This document shows positions 13,691 through 27,100 of a DNA stretch of 64,000 nt, piece by piece. Positions within the stretch are counted from its first letter, which is position 1. Every line of letters begins with the position of its first letter. The stretch comes from Xylocopa sonorina (lineage: Eukaryota; Arthropoda; Insecta; Hymenoptera; Apidae). Location of the stretch: NCBI RefSeq assembly GCF_050948175.1, contig NC_135195.1:4182001-4246000 (forward strand), in the 5' to 3' direction. The position numbers and the translations under genes were made by a program. A model generated the notes under the pieces. That model had not been told where the DNA came from, did no database searches, and was given only the letters and a program-made list of their open reading frames with translations.

Positions 13691-14111
13691 GATCAATTGG
13701 TTATACTTTCATGTATAATCATATACAATATCGTTTCGCGCCTGATTACGATTAAACGAAATAATTCACGCATATAAACACGACAAAGCGAAAAGAACTA
13801 TGTAGAGAAAAACTATATAGAAAAAGACAAAGAAATATAATATATTTAAATAGCATAATTTTGTACAAACTAGCGAATGAATGAATGATTCTATTTAGTC
13901 ACATAATTTTTTATTAGTCGATTGCGTCTTCAAGAGACCGGCACGCAATTATAAAACAAAATTAGTGGTATCAGCTGATTGTTGATTATTTTCGATAGAG
14001 GAAAATCGATAATTTCTTATCACTGTATATATAATAGTGCGTTCAAGATACACACAAAGTGACAGAAGCGGTGTACATTTATTAACTAATGTAAATTATA
14101 AAATTAAAGAT
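13691..14111. promoter_or_regulatory. Shared divergent promoter region of FANCD2 and VPS33A
   Basis: Only 421 bases separate the two start codons, which point away from each other, so both promoters and 5' UTRs must fit here unless untranslated exons lie elsewhere. A TATA-like run (GTATATATAA) sits at about 14025-14034, close to the VPS33A side. No experimentally defined start site can be read from sequence. Confidence 0.6.
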
Positions 14112-16931
14112 ATGTCATCTTCATACTTATCTACAGGACGTTTAAATGTGGGAATTATACAAGAACAAGCAAGAAAACAATTACTTTGCTTGCTTGAAAA
14201 ATGTGATGGCACGAAGGTATTGTGTATAACCTCAACATGATATGCATTGTTATTATGTTAATAAATAGAATTAAAATGACAAATATTCATTTATGTTATA
14301 AGTGATATTTATTAACTTACTTTATAATTGCATAGATCACATAGTGTAGTATGTAGTATATTACGAATTGTATGCGTTTTATTTAGATTCCACAAATAAA
14401 TGCACAATACTAAACGAATTTTAATATATTTTAATAGGCAATTATATGGGATCAGTCTCTTGCAGGACCTATTGGTCTTGTTGCAAAATACAATTTACTT
14501 GAGGAACACGATGTCGTTAAGATGTATCCTTTATGCGGTGGTAGCTTGACGATACCACCAAATATTGTCAATATAATATTCATAACCAGACCTCAATTAG
14601 CTCTTATGGATTTAATTGCAGAAAATGTTCATGGGTATGCAGAAACAAAAAATGAAATAAAAAAAAATTATTGGTTTTAAATGAAAATTTTAATGAAACA
14701 ATTACTTTATAGCGAAGAAGGGAAAAGGTCACGTAAAGAGTTTCATTTATTCTTTGTACCAAGGAAAAGTCTCCTTTGTCAAAAGAAACTGCAAAATCGA
14801 GGTGTCTTTGGTAGTTTCACCTTAATAGAAGAATTTAAATGTGATTTATTTCCCTTTGATAATGATCTTCTTTCTATGGAGCTCAGTGGGTCATTCAAAG
14901 AGTTTCACTTAGAAAATGACCCGACTTGCTTGTATCAAGTTGCACAAGCTATTCATGGTTTGCAAAAAGTGTATGGAAAAATTCCAAAAGTTACAGGAAG
15001 GGGACCTGCTGCTAGTACAGTATGGGAATTATTAGAGAGATTAAGCAGAGAAGAGGACGACAATAAAACAACATCTACTCAGTCGTCTACTATAGAACAT
15101 TTACTATTATTGGATCGTTCTGTAGATTTACTTTCACCTTTAGTTACACAGTTAACATATGAAGGATTAATAGATGAAATTTTTGGTATAAAATATAGTT
15201 GAGTAGTTTTTTCCTAATGGTACAACCTGAATAATAGAGAATATAGAAATATTTACTAAAATATCTTTATTATCGTTGAATATTTTATTATGATATACAA
15301 TTTTAGATACTGTACAGTTACCTGCAAAAAAATTTCACGATTCTCAAGAGTCCCCAACTGCAATGTCTCTTAACGAGAAAGAACAAATTATATTGAATTC
15401 TGGAGAAGAATTGTTCGCAGAAATTAGGTGAATATTGTTGTATTTTATTATAACTATTTTCAATTTTGCTTTCACATTTTACAAGAGAGTTTTTAATACA
15501 GAGATAAAAATTTTAATGGAGTAGGACTTGTTCTTAGTAGAAAAGCTAAACTTATTTCATCTCTATTTGACGAAAGACATGGTGACAAAAGTGTACAAGA
15601 AATTAAACAATTTGTAGCACGTTTACCACATATGTTAGCTACCAAGCAATCATTAGCAAAACGTAAGTTTTTTTTTAATTTAACTAATTTAATTGAATTC
15701 AAATAATGTAATATATATTCTTTTTTTTACTTCTTAGATACAACAATAGCAGAAATGATAAAAGAAGTAACAGATTCAAATAGTTTTTTAGAATCACTGC
15801 AAGTAGAACAAGAGTTATTGAACTGTATAGATACAGATAAACCAAACTCTTTCATAGAGGATATGATAGCACAGCAACAACCGTTACTGAAAGTTTTACG
15901 ACTTCTTTGCATACAGTCTTTAACCAATTCTGGGCTTAAACCAAAATTGTTAGATTACTATAAAAGAGAAATAATACAAACATACGGATTTCAAAATTTA
16001 CCAACTTTATTAAATTTAGAAAAGGCTGGATTATTAAAACAACAACAATCTGCACGTCAGTATGCAGTTTTAAGGAAAACGTTAAGACTTACTGTTGAAG
16101 ATGAAAGTGAAATAGCGCCAAAAGATATTAGTTATGTACATTCTATATATGCACCATTAAGTGTACGATTAGCAGAACAACTTGTACAGCCAATTGGTTG
16201 GCAAAGTTTAAATGATGTAATGGGATTACTACCAGGTCCTACTATTACCAGTCCTTCATATAATGGTCGATCAGCTGGAAGAAGTAAGGAATATGTAATG
16301 TTCTGATTGAACATATTTTACTGTTTTCTTAATATATAATAATTGTTTTATGTAATTTCATGCAAAGTGAAATAGACAAGTGAATTCGACTGAATATTAA
16401 AAGACTTCATTTTCAAAATATGGCTCTACTGTATTAATAGTTGCAGTCATAGTAATTAGTAAATAGTATATTTTTTACTTATTGTGTATGTAGAATAATC
16501 TGCATTGTGAGTGGTACATTTATTGGATTGTACCTCCTGCCTTGGGACACTTTGTATAAGAAAAAAATATTTTAAATCACACTATAACTGATGTATAATT
16601 TAATTTTCTAGGAAATTCAATTACTAGCGAAGATTCTAATTCGGAACCACCGAAATTAGTAATGGTATTTTTTATTGGAGGATGTACATTTGCAGAAATA
16701 TCTGCTCTGAGATTTTTGTCTCAACAAGAGGATTGTAAGTACTAATAGAACTCTGTTATATTATTATAATTTTGCAAGTGCTCCTTTATTTATACGTACG
16801 ATATATATACATATATATTTTATAAAACATTTCTATTTTCAGTAAATGTAGAATTTGTTGTCTGCACTACAAAGCTAATAAATGGAAACACGTTCTTAAT
16901 GTCGTTAATGGAAAATTTAGAAAGTACATAA
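14112..16931 (+). CDS. VPS33A: Vacuolar protein sorting-associated protein 33A (Sec1/Munc18 family)
   Basis: Eight exons join in frame: 14112-14216, 14438-14634, 14713-15197, 15307-15427, 15502-15662, 15738-16283, 16612-16734 and 16843-16931, giving 608 residues (human 596). Diagnostic blocks are LLLLDRSVDLLSPLVTQLTY, EIRDKNFNGVG, IKQFVARLPHM, LDYYKREI.QTYGFQ, NLEKAGLLK and the late FFIGGCTFAEISALRFLSQ. VPS33A is the SM subunit of the HOPS and CORVET tethers and binds SNARE bundles during fusion with late endosomes and lysosomes (carnation in Drosophila). The A paralog is preferred over VPS33B from the SYVHS.YAPLSVRLAEQL and terminal-exon match. The exon 3 donor is GTTGAG, slightly weak, but the joined reading GIKYNTVQLP fits the family. 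An in-frame ATG at 14037 precedes this start; the ATG at 14112 gives the family-like N-terminus. Confidence 0.93.
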
Positions 16932-17689
16932 TATATATAATGATTATAAAGGTGTCATTTTGTTTGTAATATATTGTGCTGATATTGTTTAAGCATATTT
17001 TCTTCAAAATATGTCTGAATTTTTGTCTCAATAAGCGATTTAATAAGCAAAAACTTCGGCAACACGCGTTATACATGTTATTTAAAAAGCCATACCTTTT
17101 AAAGAATTTTATAAGCATTTATTTATACTATTTATATATAAAAGATACACATATAAATTAAGAAATAATACATTGTTATATTTATCGGAAAGGTTACTTT
17201 TTATATCATATTTGTAAGTTAAAAGCAATTGTATATAATACAGATATGTACATAATTATTCATAACTGATCTTACGCATTGGAAATTTAATTACGTTAAA
17301 TTTGTTTCAATATATGAAAGAGGATTAAGAAAAACAAATGTTTTTATATGTTATTTCCAATAATTTTATTTACATATCTACATTTGATTAAACTCGATCA
17401 AATATTATGCAAATTTATAAAAGGGATTATACAATAAAACAATTACAAAATGTCTTTTCATTAAATACATCTATACATCGGTATACCTAAAATTGGTAAA
17501 TATTAAAGCCAATTTTGATCGAAAGTAATTTATCATATATATATATATTGAAGTAATAGAAGTTAAAAGGCAGCGTTATCGTATAGTTTAATCACTTTTC
17601 GTTTATCAGCGTTGTTTTATCAAATTAAAATGTGAAATTGATAAAGAAGTAACTCGTATTTACCGGTAATATCTTCTAGTTTAGTACTT
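16932..17689. other. Intergenic DNA, VPS33A 3' UTR
   Basis: AT-rich stretch after the VPS33A stop. A possible poly(A) signal AATAAA is at 17433-17438. No coding exon or structural RNA is supported. Confidence 0.4.
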
Positions 17690-18400
17690 GACCGGCTTAA
17701 AGCGCCACTCGTCATCGACGGAGAACTCGCCTGCTGTGTAGAGTACACCCAGGCCAGGCCGAAAAGGCGTCAAAAAGTTTGCGAATTCTCGTGTGTCCGG
17801 CCAACGGTGGGTGCCGTATTGTTGCGTTACCGCGGATTGTCGCGTCTCGCGCGTGTGTGCGTACGTGCGTGACACGTACGAGGCGTGTACTTTTCCGGGG
17901 TGCGGTGCGTTTGCACGACGAAAAATTGTGATCCTCGGATCTTAATATGCTCGAAGGATCGGCCAAGTTCAGGAAAAAGAGGTGCTCCGCCTGAAGAGAG
18001 TGCTTGGAGCTGCGCGCATGCTTCCGTGCTTGCTCCTTCGCCATTTTGGAGGTGAATATCATTTTTTTTCCCATTTGCCGGAGTTCTCAACAGATTTCAG
18101 TTGATAGACCGAGATCTAGTCGCGATGTCGTACACCGGATCCAAACACGGCAACCGTTTTCGGCTAGAAGGACAATGTCCCTCCACTGTATTTGCGGGAC
18201 CAATCTGACGCGATTGCTTCGAGTCAGGGACCCAACCCTCCTTACGCCCGCATTTCTACCTCCTGCGAATTTCACTCGATCGCCTTCTTTGCTTACCAAC
18301 TCTAATTTTACTATTATTTCTGGCCCCTATCGCGAATATACTTGTTCCTTAAAGAATCCCGCATACCCCCGAAAACACTAATTCCCATCCACTCTAAGGA
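17690..18400 (+). promoter_or_regulatory. GC-rich promoter and 5' leader of the Tao kinase gene
   Basis: Composition changes abruptly from the AT-rich background to a CpG-containing, GC-rich block between about 17690 and 18400, then falls back. It lies upstream of the Tao start codon at 19112 on the same strand. A candidate leader exon ends near 18048 where TTTTGGAG is followed by GTGAATATC, a plausible donor. No start codon with a family-like reading occurs here, so I take it as promoter and untranslated leader rather than protein-coding sequence. The open frames across it on both strands are an effect of the GC content. Confidence 0.5.
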
Positions 18401-19111
18401 TGCTTCGTTTAAAAACATATGATATTTATTTAACTTTGACGAGTTTCCACGGATAGAATGGTGTATTTAATATTGTGAGTCTCCTGATAAAGTGTCAAAC
18501 TCATTTTAATTCTACAAGGAAACGTATCATAGTGAAAAAAAGCCTTCTCAGTGTGTTCTATGTTCTGCAACTTTAAATATCTCCATTAGCTGAATATTGC
18601 TTGTTATTCAGATTTTTATCGAGGTACTTGCTGCTGTTAATGTTTCATGAAAAAATTATGTTAAGAAAAGCACGAAGCGAAGGTATACGGATTATAATGA
18701 ATTATAGTGCATACAATTGTATGTGTTTAGCTAAAACAATATATTTTATTCTATTTAATTTTGTGCTCCCATTATTTCGGAGGAGCATGTGTTAATTATA
18801 TTTTCTACAGCTTTTTTAGAATGTTTTGTACGAACTATATTTTAATATCAAATGAAACGAAGAACAGTGTACAATGAAAGTCAATTTGAATTTAAAGTAA
18901 TATCATATAAGATGAATTTGATTATTAATTATTAATAATTATGATTAACATTCATATAATATGTTCTTTCGCAGATAGAATGTTAAATTTTGGAATGGAC
19001 TGACAGAGGAGTGAGAAAGATTATAAAATTTAGGGTAGAAGATTGAAAGACAAGAAAACGTCTAAAGGTGTCTGAAATAGGCCTTGGCCATTTAATTATT
19101 AACACTTTACT
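18401..19111 (+). other. Probable 5' UTR intron of Tao
   Basis: AT-rich again. An acceptor-like TTTCGCAG ends at 18974, followed by purine-rich sequence leading to the start codon at 19112, so the last leader exon may begin near 18975. Nothing else is supported. Confidence 0.35.
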
Positions 19112-22100
19112 ATGCCAGCTGTTCCAAGGCCTGGTAGCCTTAAGGATCCAGAGATCGCTGAATTATTCGAGAAAAATGATCCGGAGAAAATATTTGAGGA
19201 CTTGCGCGAAATCGGGCATGGCAGTTTTGGGGCTGTTTATTATGCACGATGTTTGGTTACCAAAGAAATTGTTGCCATCAAGAAGATGTCATATCTGGGA
19301 AAGCAAACTCTTGAAAAGTGGCAGGATATCTTGAAAGAGATTCGATTCCTTAGGCAACTTAACCATCCTAATACGATAGAGTATAAGGGTTGTTATCTCA
19401 GGGACCACACTGCCTGGGTATATATTTTTCAGAATTATGAAAAGTGTCGACTGATGCAATCGCACTTCTTTCGTTTTATATAAAAAAGCAACAAAAATCA
19501 TGATTTTGTTTATTTTCAACTTTATAGGATAACTTGAGTTTAAATAAAAATTTAATGAATTTTTAGCACCATAATAAAAATTTGTTTGCATACATCATTA
19601 TACACAAAATGAGAGCAGTGTGATCGCGCTACTTTACTTGAGGATAATTAAATAATATGTAACCGTAATTAATAAATTGTTAATGTGCATTGCAATAATT
19701 GTTACCAGTGGTGAAATTTACAAATTGATTTGGTTAATTGCAGTTGGTAATGGAATATTGCCTTGGCTCTGCATCAGATATTATTGAAGTTCACAAAAGA
19801 CCATTGAAAGAAGATGAAATAGCTGCGATCTGTGAAGGTGTGCTACGTGGTTTGCATTATCTTCACTCACTTGGAAGAATCCATCGAGACGTGAAAGCAG
19901 GAAATATTTTACTTACTGAGAATGGAACAGTAAAATTGGCAGATTTTGGATCAGCAAGTATAAAGTGTCCAGCAAATAGCTTTGTAGGAACTCCTTATTG
20001 GATGGCACCAGAAGTGATATTAGCTATGGACGAAGGACAATATGATGGAAAAGTGGATGTATGGTCTTTGGGGATAACATGTATCGAATTAGGTATTTAT
20101 TTTTCTTTACCGAAACACTTATCAAATATATAAAACCCTAAATTTGTTTAAGATTATACTTCAGTATTTAATTGATTGTAAAATATTCGAATTTCAGCGG
20201 AACGGAAACCACCTTATTTTAATATGAATGCTATGAGTGCTCTATATCATATTGCTCAGAATGATACACCAACTTTAAATTCTCCAGACTGGTCAGATGT
20301 TTTCCATCACTTCGTTGAAGTGTGTCTAACAAAAAGTCCAACCGAAAGGCCAGCCTCCGGAAAACTCTTGGCAGTGAGTCTTTTATAAAAATTTTTACTT
20401 TTATCTATAATATAACAAATTTTTTACTGCCTTGTTGTTTAAGTTTTACGTAAGTAGATATACTGTAGTTTAGTTAGTTGTCTTCTTATAGGCTTTCCAT
20501 TTTACAGCATCAATTTGTCACCAGAACTCGTTCCCCACAAGTTTTGATAGACTTAATTCAAAGAACGAAAGCTGCTGTTAGGGAATTGGATAATTTAAAT
20601 TATCGAAAAATGAAGAAAATTCTAATGATTGATGCTTGTGAGACTGAAAGTACAGTTGGTGATGCAGATGGTATGTTAAGCTCTTAAACACTTAAAGTTA
20701 CAATATTTATTTATATCCTGGTTCGATTTGTTTACATTTATGTGTTACAGATACTCCTGACGAGCAAATAGGTGGTGATAGTAGCAAAAGTAATTCAATT
20801 ACTTCAGAGCATTCAATTCATTCAATGGGCGTTTCTGCAAGCTCTCAAAGTTCCTCCACCAACAGCCTGCCACTGCCAACTGCTGATGCAAATGATTATT
20901 CTACGGGATCTGTACGAAATCGACATAAAATATCGGCAGGTGGTGTCACTGCCAATCTTCTTGAACATGGTGCCAATAATTTTGCAACAATTAGGACAAC
21001 ATCAATTGTAACTAAACAACAAAAAGAACATATGCAAGAAGAAATGCATGAACAAATGAGCGGATATAAGCGAATGAGGCGGGAACATCAAGGTGCTTTG
21101 GTAAGTGTTGATGCATTTAATATCTTTTATGCAAATGTAATTTTACAAAAATGTAGCAGAAGTATTTTGTTATCAAAAATTTGTCATCAAAATCGAACAG
21201 TAACTTTTTAGTGAATGGATTTTTTACATTTCATTTAAATCGATTTACAAACTCGTTTTTTTTCTCTTTTTGTTTCGAAAAAATCGGTATTCTAATATGA
21301 AATCGATCAGATGTGGATATATATGTGACACAAGTGCCGAAATGGAGATAAGAAGGTTCGTTTTAGTCCCAGTCCTGAGCGAAGGTCGAGCGAGACTTCT
21401 TATCTCCCCTTACACTTCCAAAGTATGGTTGTGCGCTTGGATTACATATGCAGGATGTTCAGGAATCATTGATAAAACATTTTAAGGGTGACTAAATAGA
21501 GGACAGGATAATAAAAAATAAAAAATAACAAAATTATGTACAGGACTTCTTGTAAGAAAAACAACTTCGAAAATACATCAAATATGCATACACTCTACAT
21601 ATAATAGTAAGGGCTTATTGTGAGTGCAACGCAGATTACCATTCATAGCCGTGTAGGGTTTTCGTCACTCGTCGCATTGACAATGGACTCCCATTATATA
21701 TTTGACGAATTTCTAAAGACGTTTTCCTCGAACTTTTGAGCGTAATTTATATAACTTGAAAAATATATACATTGGCAGACGAAATATCACATCCTAATAG
21801 TTACTTTTCCTATTCTTCATGTTGGGAATTAATTTTTTTCTTTTTTTTTTTTTTCGAGAATTTCGACGTCACCGAATAATTTTCACCTTAACCAATTGTA
21901 GTTAGCATCGTATCGCACTAATGTATCTTTTTTATTAATTTTATTACATTTCAATAATTTCATTGTAGGTAAAATTGGAAGAACGTTGCAAAATGGAAAT
22001 GGAGTCTCATAAACAGTTATTAGATAAAGAATATGAAACTCTTCTGCAACAATTTAGCAAAGAATTGGAGAAACTTCAATTCAAGCATTTGCAAGAACTA

Positions 22101-24153
22101 GAACGTAAGCTTAAACGAAACCAAAACGCTGAGAAGAAACTTCACAAAGACATTACAAGCAAACAAGAAGCAGATAGAAAAGCGTTAGAAGCGCAGCAAA
22201 AGAAAGAGTACAAAGTAATGGAATAAATATTATAATTAATATTTTTTGTTTTAGTAAATTTCGCATTTTCATTTTTTTAAATAATTTCCAATAATTAGGA
22301 ATATTCCATTTTTCAAGGTTTACAAAGAGAGGTGGAAAAAAGAATTATCTCAAGATGAAGTTACACCAAAACGGCAACGTGACGCTACACTCCAAAGTCA
22401 CAAAGATAATTTACGACAAATGGAAGCGCAAGAAGAACAGAGACTTGCAAGAGGGCAAAGGGAATATCTTGACCTTGAAATTCGTAAATTCCGTAGAAAA
22501 AAGCTACTTATCTTCCATAATTTGGAGCAAGAGTTACTTCGAGATGTCAGTATAATATTTTTTTTTCTCTACAGTTAAATATTCATTTTATTATCATTTT
22601 ATATTATTATCGTCTTTAGTATTTTAGCTTCATAGCTTCTAAAAATTTTTTATTATATAGGAATTAAACAAAAGACAACAACAATTAGAACAAGCACATA
22701 ATATGTTATTACGACATCATGAAAAAACACAAGAATTGGAATACAGACAACAAAAGGCAGTTCATGCTCTTAGAGAAGAACAGGTTCAACGACAACATAG
22801 TACTGAACTTAATAATCAGCAGGATTATATGCAAAGAGCAGAACGTGATTTACGTAAGAAACACGCGTTGGAACTTAAACAGCAACCCAAGAGTCTTAAA
22901 GTATGTAACATACTTTAATATTTTGAAATACTCGTGCATACTTTATTTAGTCAATGATAAAGGGTAAAGAAGATTTCATTTTTACATAAATAAGTCTGAG
23001 TTTCTCTATAGTTTTCTTTTTTCATTACTTTTAGCAAAAAGAAATGCAAATTCGAAAACAGTTTAGAGAAACGTGTAAGATACAGACACGACAATACAAG
23101 GCATTGAAAGCTCAAATATTACAAACAACAGCCAAAGAGGAACAAAAGGCTGTTATTAAAAAGTTGAAAGATGAACAAAGAAGAAAATTAGCTTTATTGG
23201 GTGACCAGTATGAACAAAGTATTGCTGAAATGCTCCAGAAACAAAGTATACGTTTAGATGAATCACAAGAAATTGAATGTCGTAACCTTAAGGTAGGATA
23301 TTTTATCTATTTAAAATAAAATCAAATTGCAAGATATCAACAATTTTTTAAAAGGTTTGATATTCTATATTCAGAAAACTGAATGAATATATTTAAAACA
23401 TTTTTAGTTTCCTTCATACGACCGGCTACATTTTTATCGAACATTAGATGAATGTTAATAATAATTTCATAACTGCAGCCCTTGTCCTAAATAATATTCA
23501 GAAAGTAATATATAGAGACATTAATTATAATTTTGGGTGTTTTATAGGAAAGGTTAAATTATGAACTAGAAATTTTAATGGCGTATCAGTCAAAAAATAA
23601 AATGCAAGCGGAGGCGCAAAGAAATAGAGAGCGTCGTGAATTAGAAGACCGAGTGTCAGTTAGGCGAGCTTTGCTTGAGCAGAAAATGGAACTTGAAACT
23701 CAGGAATTTCTCCGTGAACGCAGTGAACGGATACGTCTACTACATGAGAGACAAGAACGTGAATTACAACAATTTGACGAGGAAAGTGCAAGAATAGGAT
23801 TCAGGTATGTAATTTATAACATGTTTTTCTAGTTCGATCAGATGTGATGAATATTAAAGGAAGGAGAAAATCTTTTAATTATTCTCTCTCTTTTTATGAT
23901 TCAATGTGTATCTATGAATCGCTCAAACCACATTTTTAATAATTCGTTACCATATTCTAATAAAAATAAATAAAAAAATAATTTAATATCATATAGCTGT
24001 ACCTTTATACATATTTTTTCAAATTATTGCAGTGCTCTGGCGATAGCTGAGGCATCAAAAGAATCTTATCCAGACGATGAAAGCCTTAGTGGCTCAATGT
24101 TAAGTCTGGCTCACAGTAATAGTTCTACATCCTTCCCCCCTAATAGTCTTTAA
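19112..24153 (+). CDS. Tao: Tao serine/threonine protein kinase (TAOK, STE20 group)
   Basis: Eleven coding exons join in frame: 19112-19417, 19744-20092, 20198-20373, 20508-20670, 20751-21100, 21969-22214, 22318-22545, 22661-22900, 23035-23292, 23548-23804 and 24033-24153, giving 897 residues. The kinase domain (about residues 28-280) is intact: glycine loop IGHGSFGAVYYA, ATP lysine Lys57 in VAIKKM, catalytic HRDVKAGN with Asp151, metal-binding DFG with Asp169, and the activation segment SFVGTPYWMAPE. A serine-rich linker follows, then a long charged coiled coil from about residue 400 and the tail TSFPPNSL. TAO kinases activate Hippo/MST and p38 cascades and regulate microtubules. The protein is shorter than vertebrate TAOK1 (about 1,000), mainly in the linker and tail. 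The 868-base intron before exon 6 holds a hairpin described separately. Confidence 0.96.
21344..21407 (+). other. 12-bp perfect-stem hairpin inside a Tao intron
   Basis: GGAGATAAGAAG at 21344-21355 is exactly complementary to CTTCTTATCTCC at 21396-21407, with a 40-base GC-richer loop between. It lies within the intron 21101-21968, and the surrounding 200 bases are noticeably less AT-rich than other introns. It could be a structured RNA, a transposon footprint or a precursor hairpin. No function can be assigned. Confidence 0.5.
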
Positions 24154-27100
24154 TTTTAATCATATTAATAGAATATGTATGTATGTATGTTTGCCTGTAG
24201 TGAATGCATGACGAGCCTGCCGATGTTTAATTCAATGACTTACGTATATAGCAAAAGTTGGCTCGTTATATGCATTGAACCCAAATCTAAAAGGTTTGTT
24301 AGGGTTGGGAATGTGTATTGGACTGAAATTAATGTAACAGCATATTTTTTAATTATCAAAATATGTCAATGTGATCTATCTGGAAAGAGAGCTTCATATT
24401 GAAGAAGAACTTAGATGCTTTTTGCAACGTTGTAATATTTATTAATCATATCCAAATACCTTGTGAACTAAATAAGAGTAAAAAGAAAAAAAGAAGTCAT
24501 ACCATACTGAAAAGTAAATTTTAATGCTCTTGGGTTTGAAGTAAGCCAGCTATTATAGCATATGGGACATTTTATATGCGACTACAGAAAATGTTTAGAA
24601 ACATTTATTTATCAATATCTTGCAATTATAATAAAAAAATAAAAACTATATAATATCACAATTCTTCAATTATTATAGGTTTGATTTTGATTTAATTGGG
24701 GATTTAAAATAATAACAAGATAGGAATAATATTTTCGATGAGGATTCGACTTATTAAAGGTCTAGTATATTAAACGATCTTATATTATACAAGAAGTGCA
24801 TGTGTTGGCCTTCGAACCTTATTTCATGCTTTCAATAACACTTAGTCTGATTTAACACAAAACTGAATGAGTCGATTTATTTATTTAATTGCATTCTCGA
24901 TGCAATTATATTATATTTACAAAGCGACAAACTAATGAGAAAATTTAGTTGAAGTCCGCCGTGACCAAGTTGAAGCATCCCATGTTGTAGTTATAATAAT
25001 GCATTCATGATAGGTAATATTTGTTATTTCGATAAGAGAGATTAATTTCTAAAATTTCAAAGACATTTTTTTTACTCTTTTATACGATTTATTTTACATT
25101 ATTATGAAAAAATGTCAATATCAAAAATTAAAATGATAATAAAATTATTGTTGAATTATTAAAACATTATAGTGTCTACTTCAAATTCCTTTCAACATTA
25201 AAATACATATTCTTGATTTTAATTTGATTGGATATGAAGCTATGATACAATTCAATTACTTATGTAACTTCGTTAATTTTTTAAAAATAATATTCTATAT
25301 ATATATTTTACACAAAAGTGGAACATAAAACTATACAGTGGGAAATACTTAAACAATCCACTTAAGGTTTGCATTCTTGGAATAAGAAACAATGTTCTAA
25401 GTAAGAAGTATTTGTTATTATATTTAGATATCTTGAAATTATAATATCCTTTATTATAATTTCAAGGTAAAGAAGTAATTTATATTTACGTATAATGGGC
25501 ATTGCATACAATTATTTGATAATGTATTGAAATAATTAGTTAATATATTTTATTGTATTTGATAGTTTATACTGAATTTATATAAAATATGTTATATTTC
25601 ATTTATCTCAATCTTTACTGCAATAAAAATATAAAAAGAAATTATGGAAATAATATTAGTATAAAATATCTAAATGTAATATCAAATATTTCCTATCTTA
25701 AACATTTAGTTCTATTTTTAAAAAATGAAAAATATCTTAGATGGTATTTTTTAAGTACCCCTGTATATAGAGCTAAATAATCGAAACTTATGTAAGTAAT
25801 ATATCAAAGATAAATGTTTTTTTACTTTCATTGAAAAAAATTATAATAATTCTTTCTTTATAAACATTTTTCGCTACATATAAATTTCTTATATTTTAAT
25901 GAATTGAATTGAAAAATACAATTTAATATATAATGCAAAAAATGGTTTTTTTTTAGTATTTCGTAATACGTAATATAATTAAATTCATGCACTTGTGTTC
26001 AAGATAATAGTAATAAATGAAATAAATACCGTTATTATTTACGTATTATGATCTTAAATTATAGAATTAAAATTCATCTAACGACTCCTTTGATTTTTTG
26101 CCATTACAAAATAATTGAATTTCTACAACTACCTTTACTTGCCAAAATGAATCTGCAAATGTTATTCTAGTCTGTACGTTGCTTCCAATACACGATAAAT
26201 CTTTTATGTTAATTTTCAAGGTATGAATAAAATACTTCTTCCACAGTTGATTATAATATCATTATTATCAACATTTCAGTTGTATTATATACGATATTCT
26301 GTTGTAATTGTCCAAAGTTTCCATCCAGTACACATCCCAATGTTGTACTCTTATATTGTAGTATCTAATTTGTTTTTTTTCCATTTAATACATTTCCATG
26401 TACTTTTTCTGTTTAATATCTTCACCTGCATATATATTATAAAGTATTGAATTTTCAAATTCAAGTAGTTGTGACCATTCTCCTCTAAGTATTTCAGCAA
26501 CTATAAATGCTGTTTATGAAATATTTTCTCATAAACTATAAATAATGAAAATATTATTTTAAAATAAAATTGTTTTTATATTAAATTTTTGGAGAAAACT
26601 TTTACATATAACATAACATGTAAATGTTGTCTATTCAATGTTTGGATACAACAAAAACTTATGTGTTTATATAAATATGTCGTGATTTGTATGTTATATA
26701 AGTTAAACTAAATATACTCTGTAACAAACTTTCATGTGGAAATAGCAAAATAATTCTATAAAATATTCATTATATTAAATTATTTTGCTTTTTTAAAACT
26801 GTTTTATAAAATTTAAAGTTTAATGTGAATGTCAAGCAATATTTATATGTCTTATAATTATTTACGTTGATAATGTAGCGCACATTCCAATTTTGCTTGT
26901 ACAATATAATATTATTTATTAAACAATATAAAAAGAAATATAAATTCTATGGTGTAGAATACATTATGAGAGTTAAGAATGTGTTTGATAAATGGTAATA
27001 ACAGATAAATTCAAAGGTAAAAAGTTTTCATACTTATGTGTTGGAAAGTTTCTGGATGAAAATGGTCACAATTAACTGAATCATTCTTTTTTGTAATAAT

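Noticed and set aside
13688..13696. Earlier start for FANCD2 at TTG 13694-13696
   Set aside because: TTG is not a normal start here; the first ATG (13688-13690) gives MDRRK and fits a basic N-terminus.
17712..18381. Several overlapping open frames on both strands over the GC-rich block
   Set aside because: They follow from high GC content (few stop codons). None has a family-like reading, and the block fits a promoter and leader of Tao.
26223..26450. 75-codon hydrophobic plus-strand frame
   Set aside because: Low-complexity I/Y/F/L run from AT-rich DNA; it looked like a membrane protein only because of composition.
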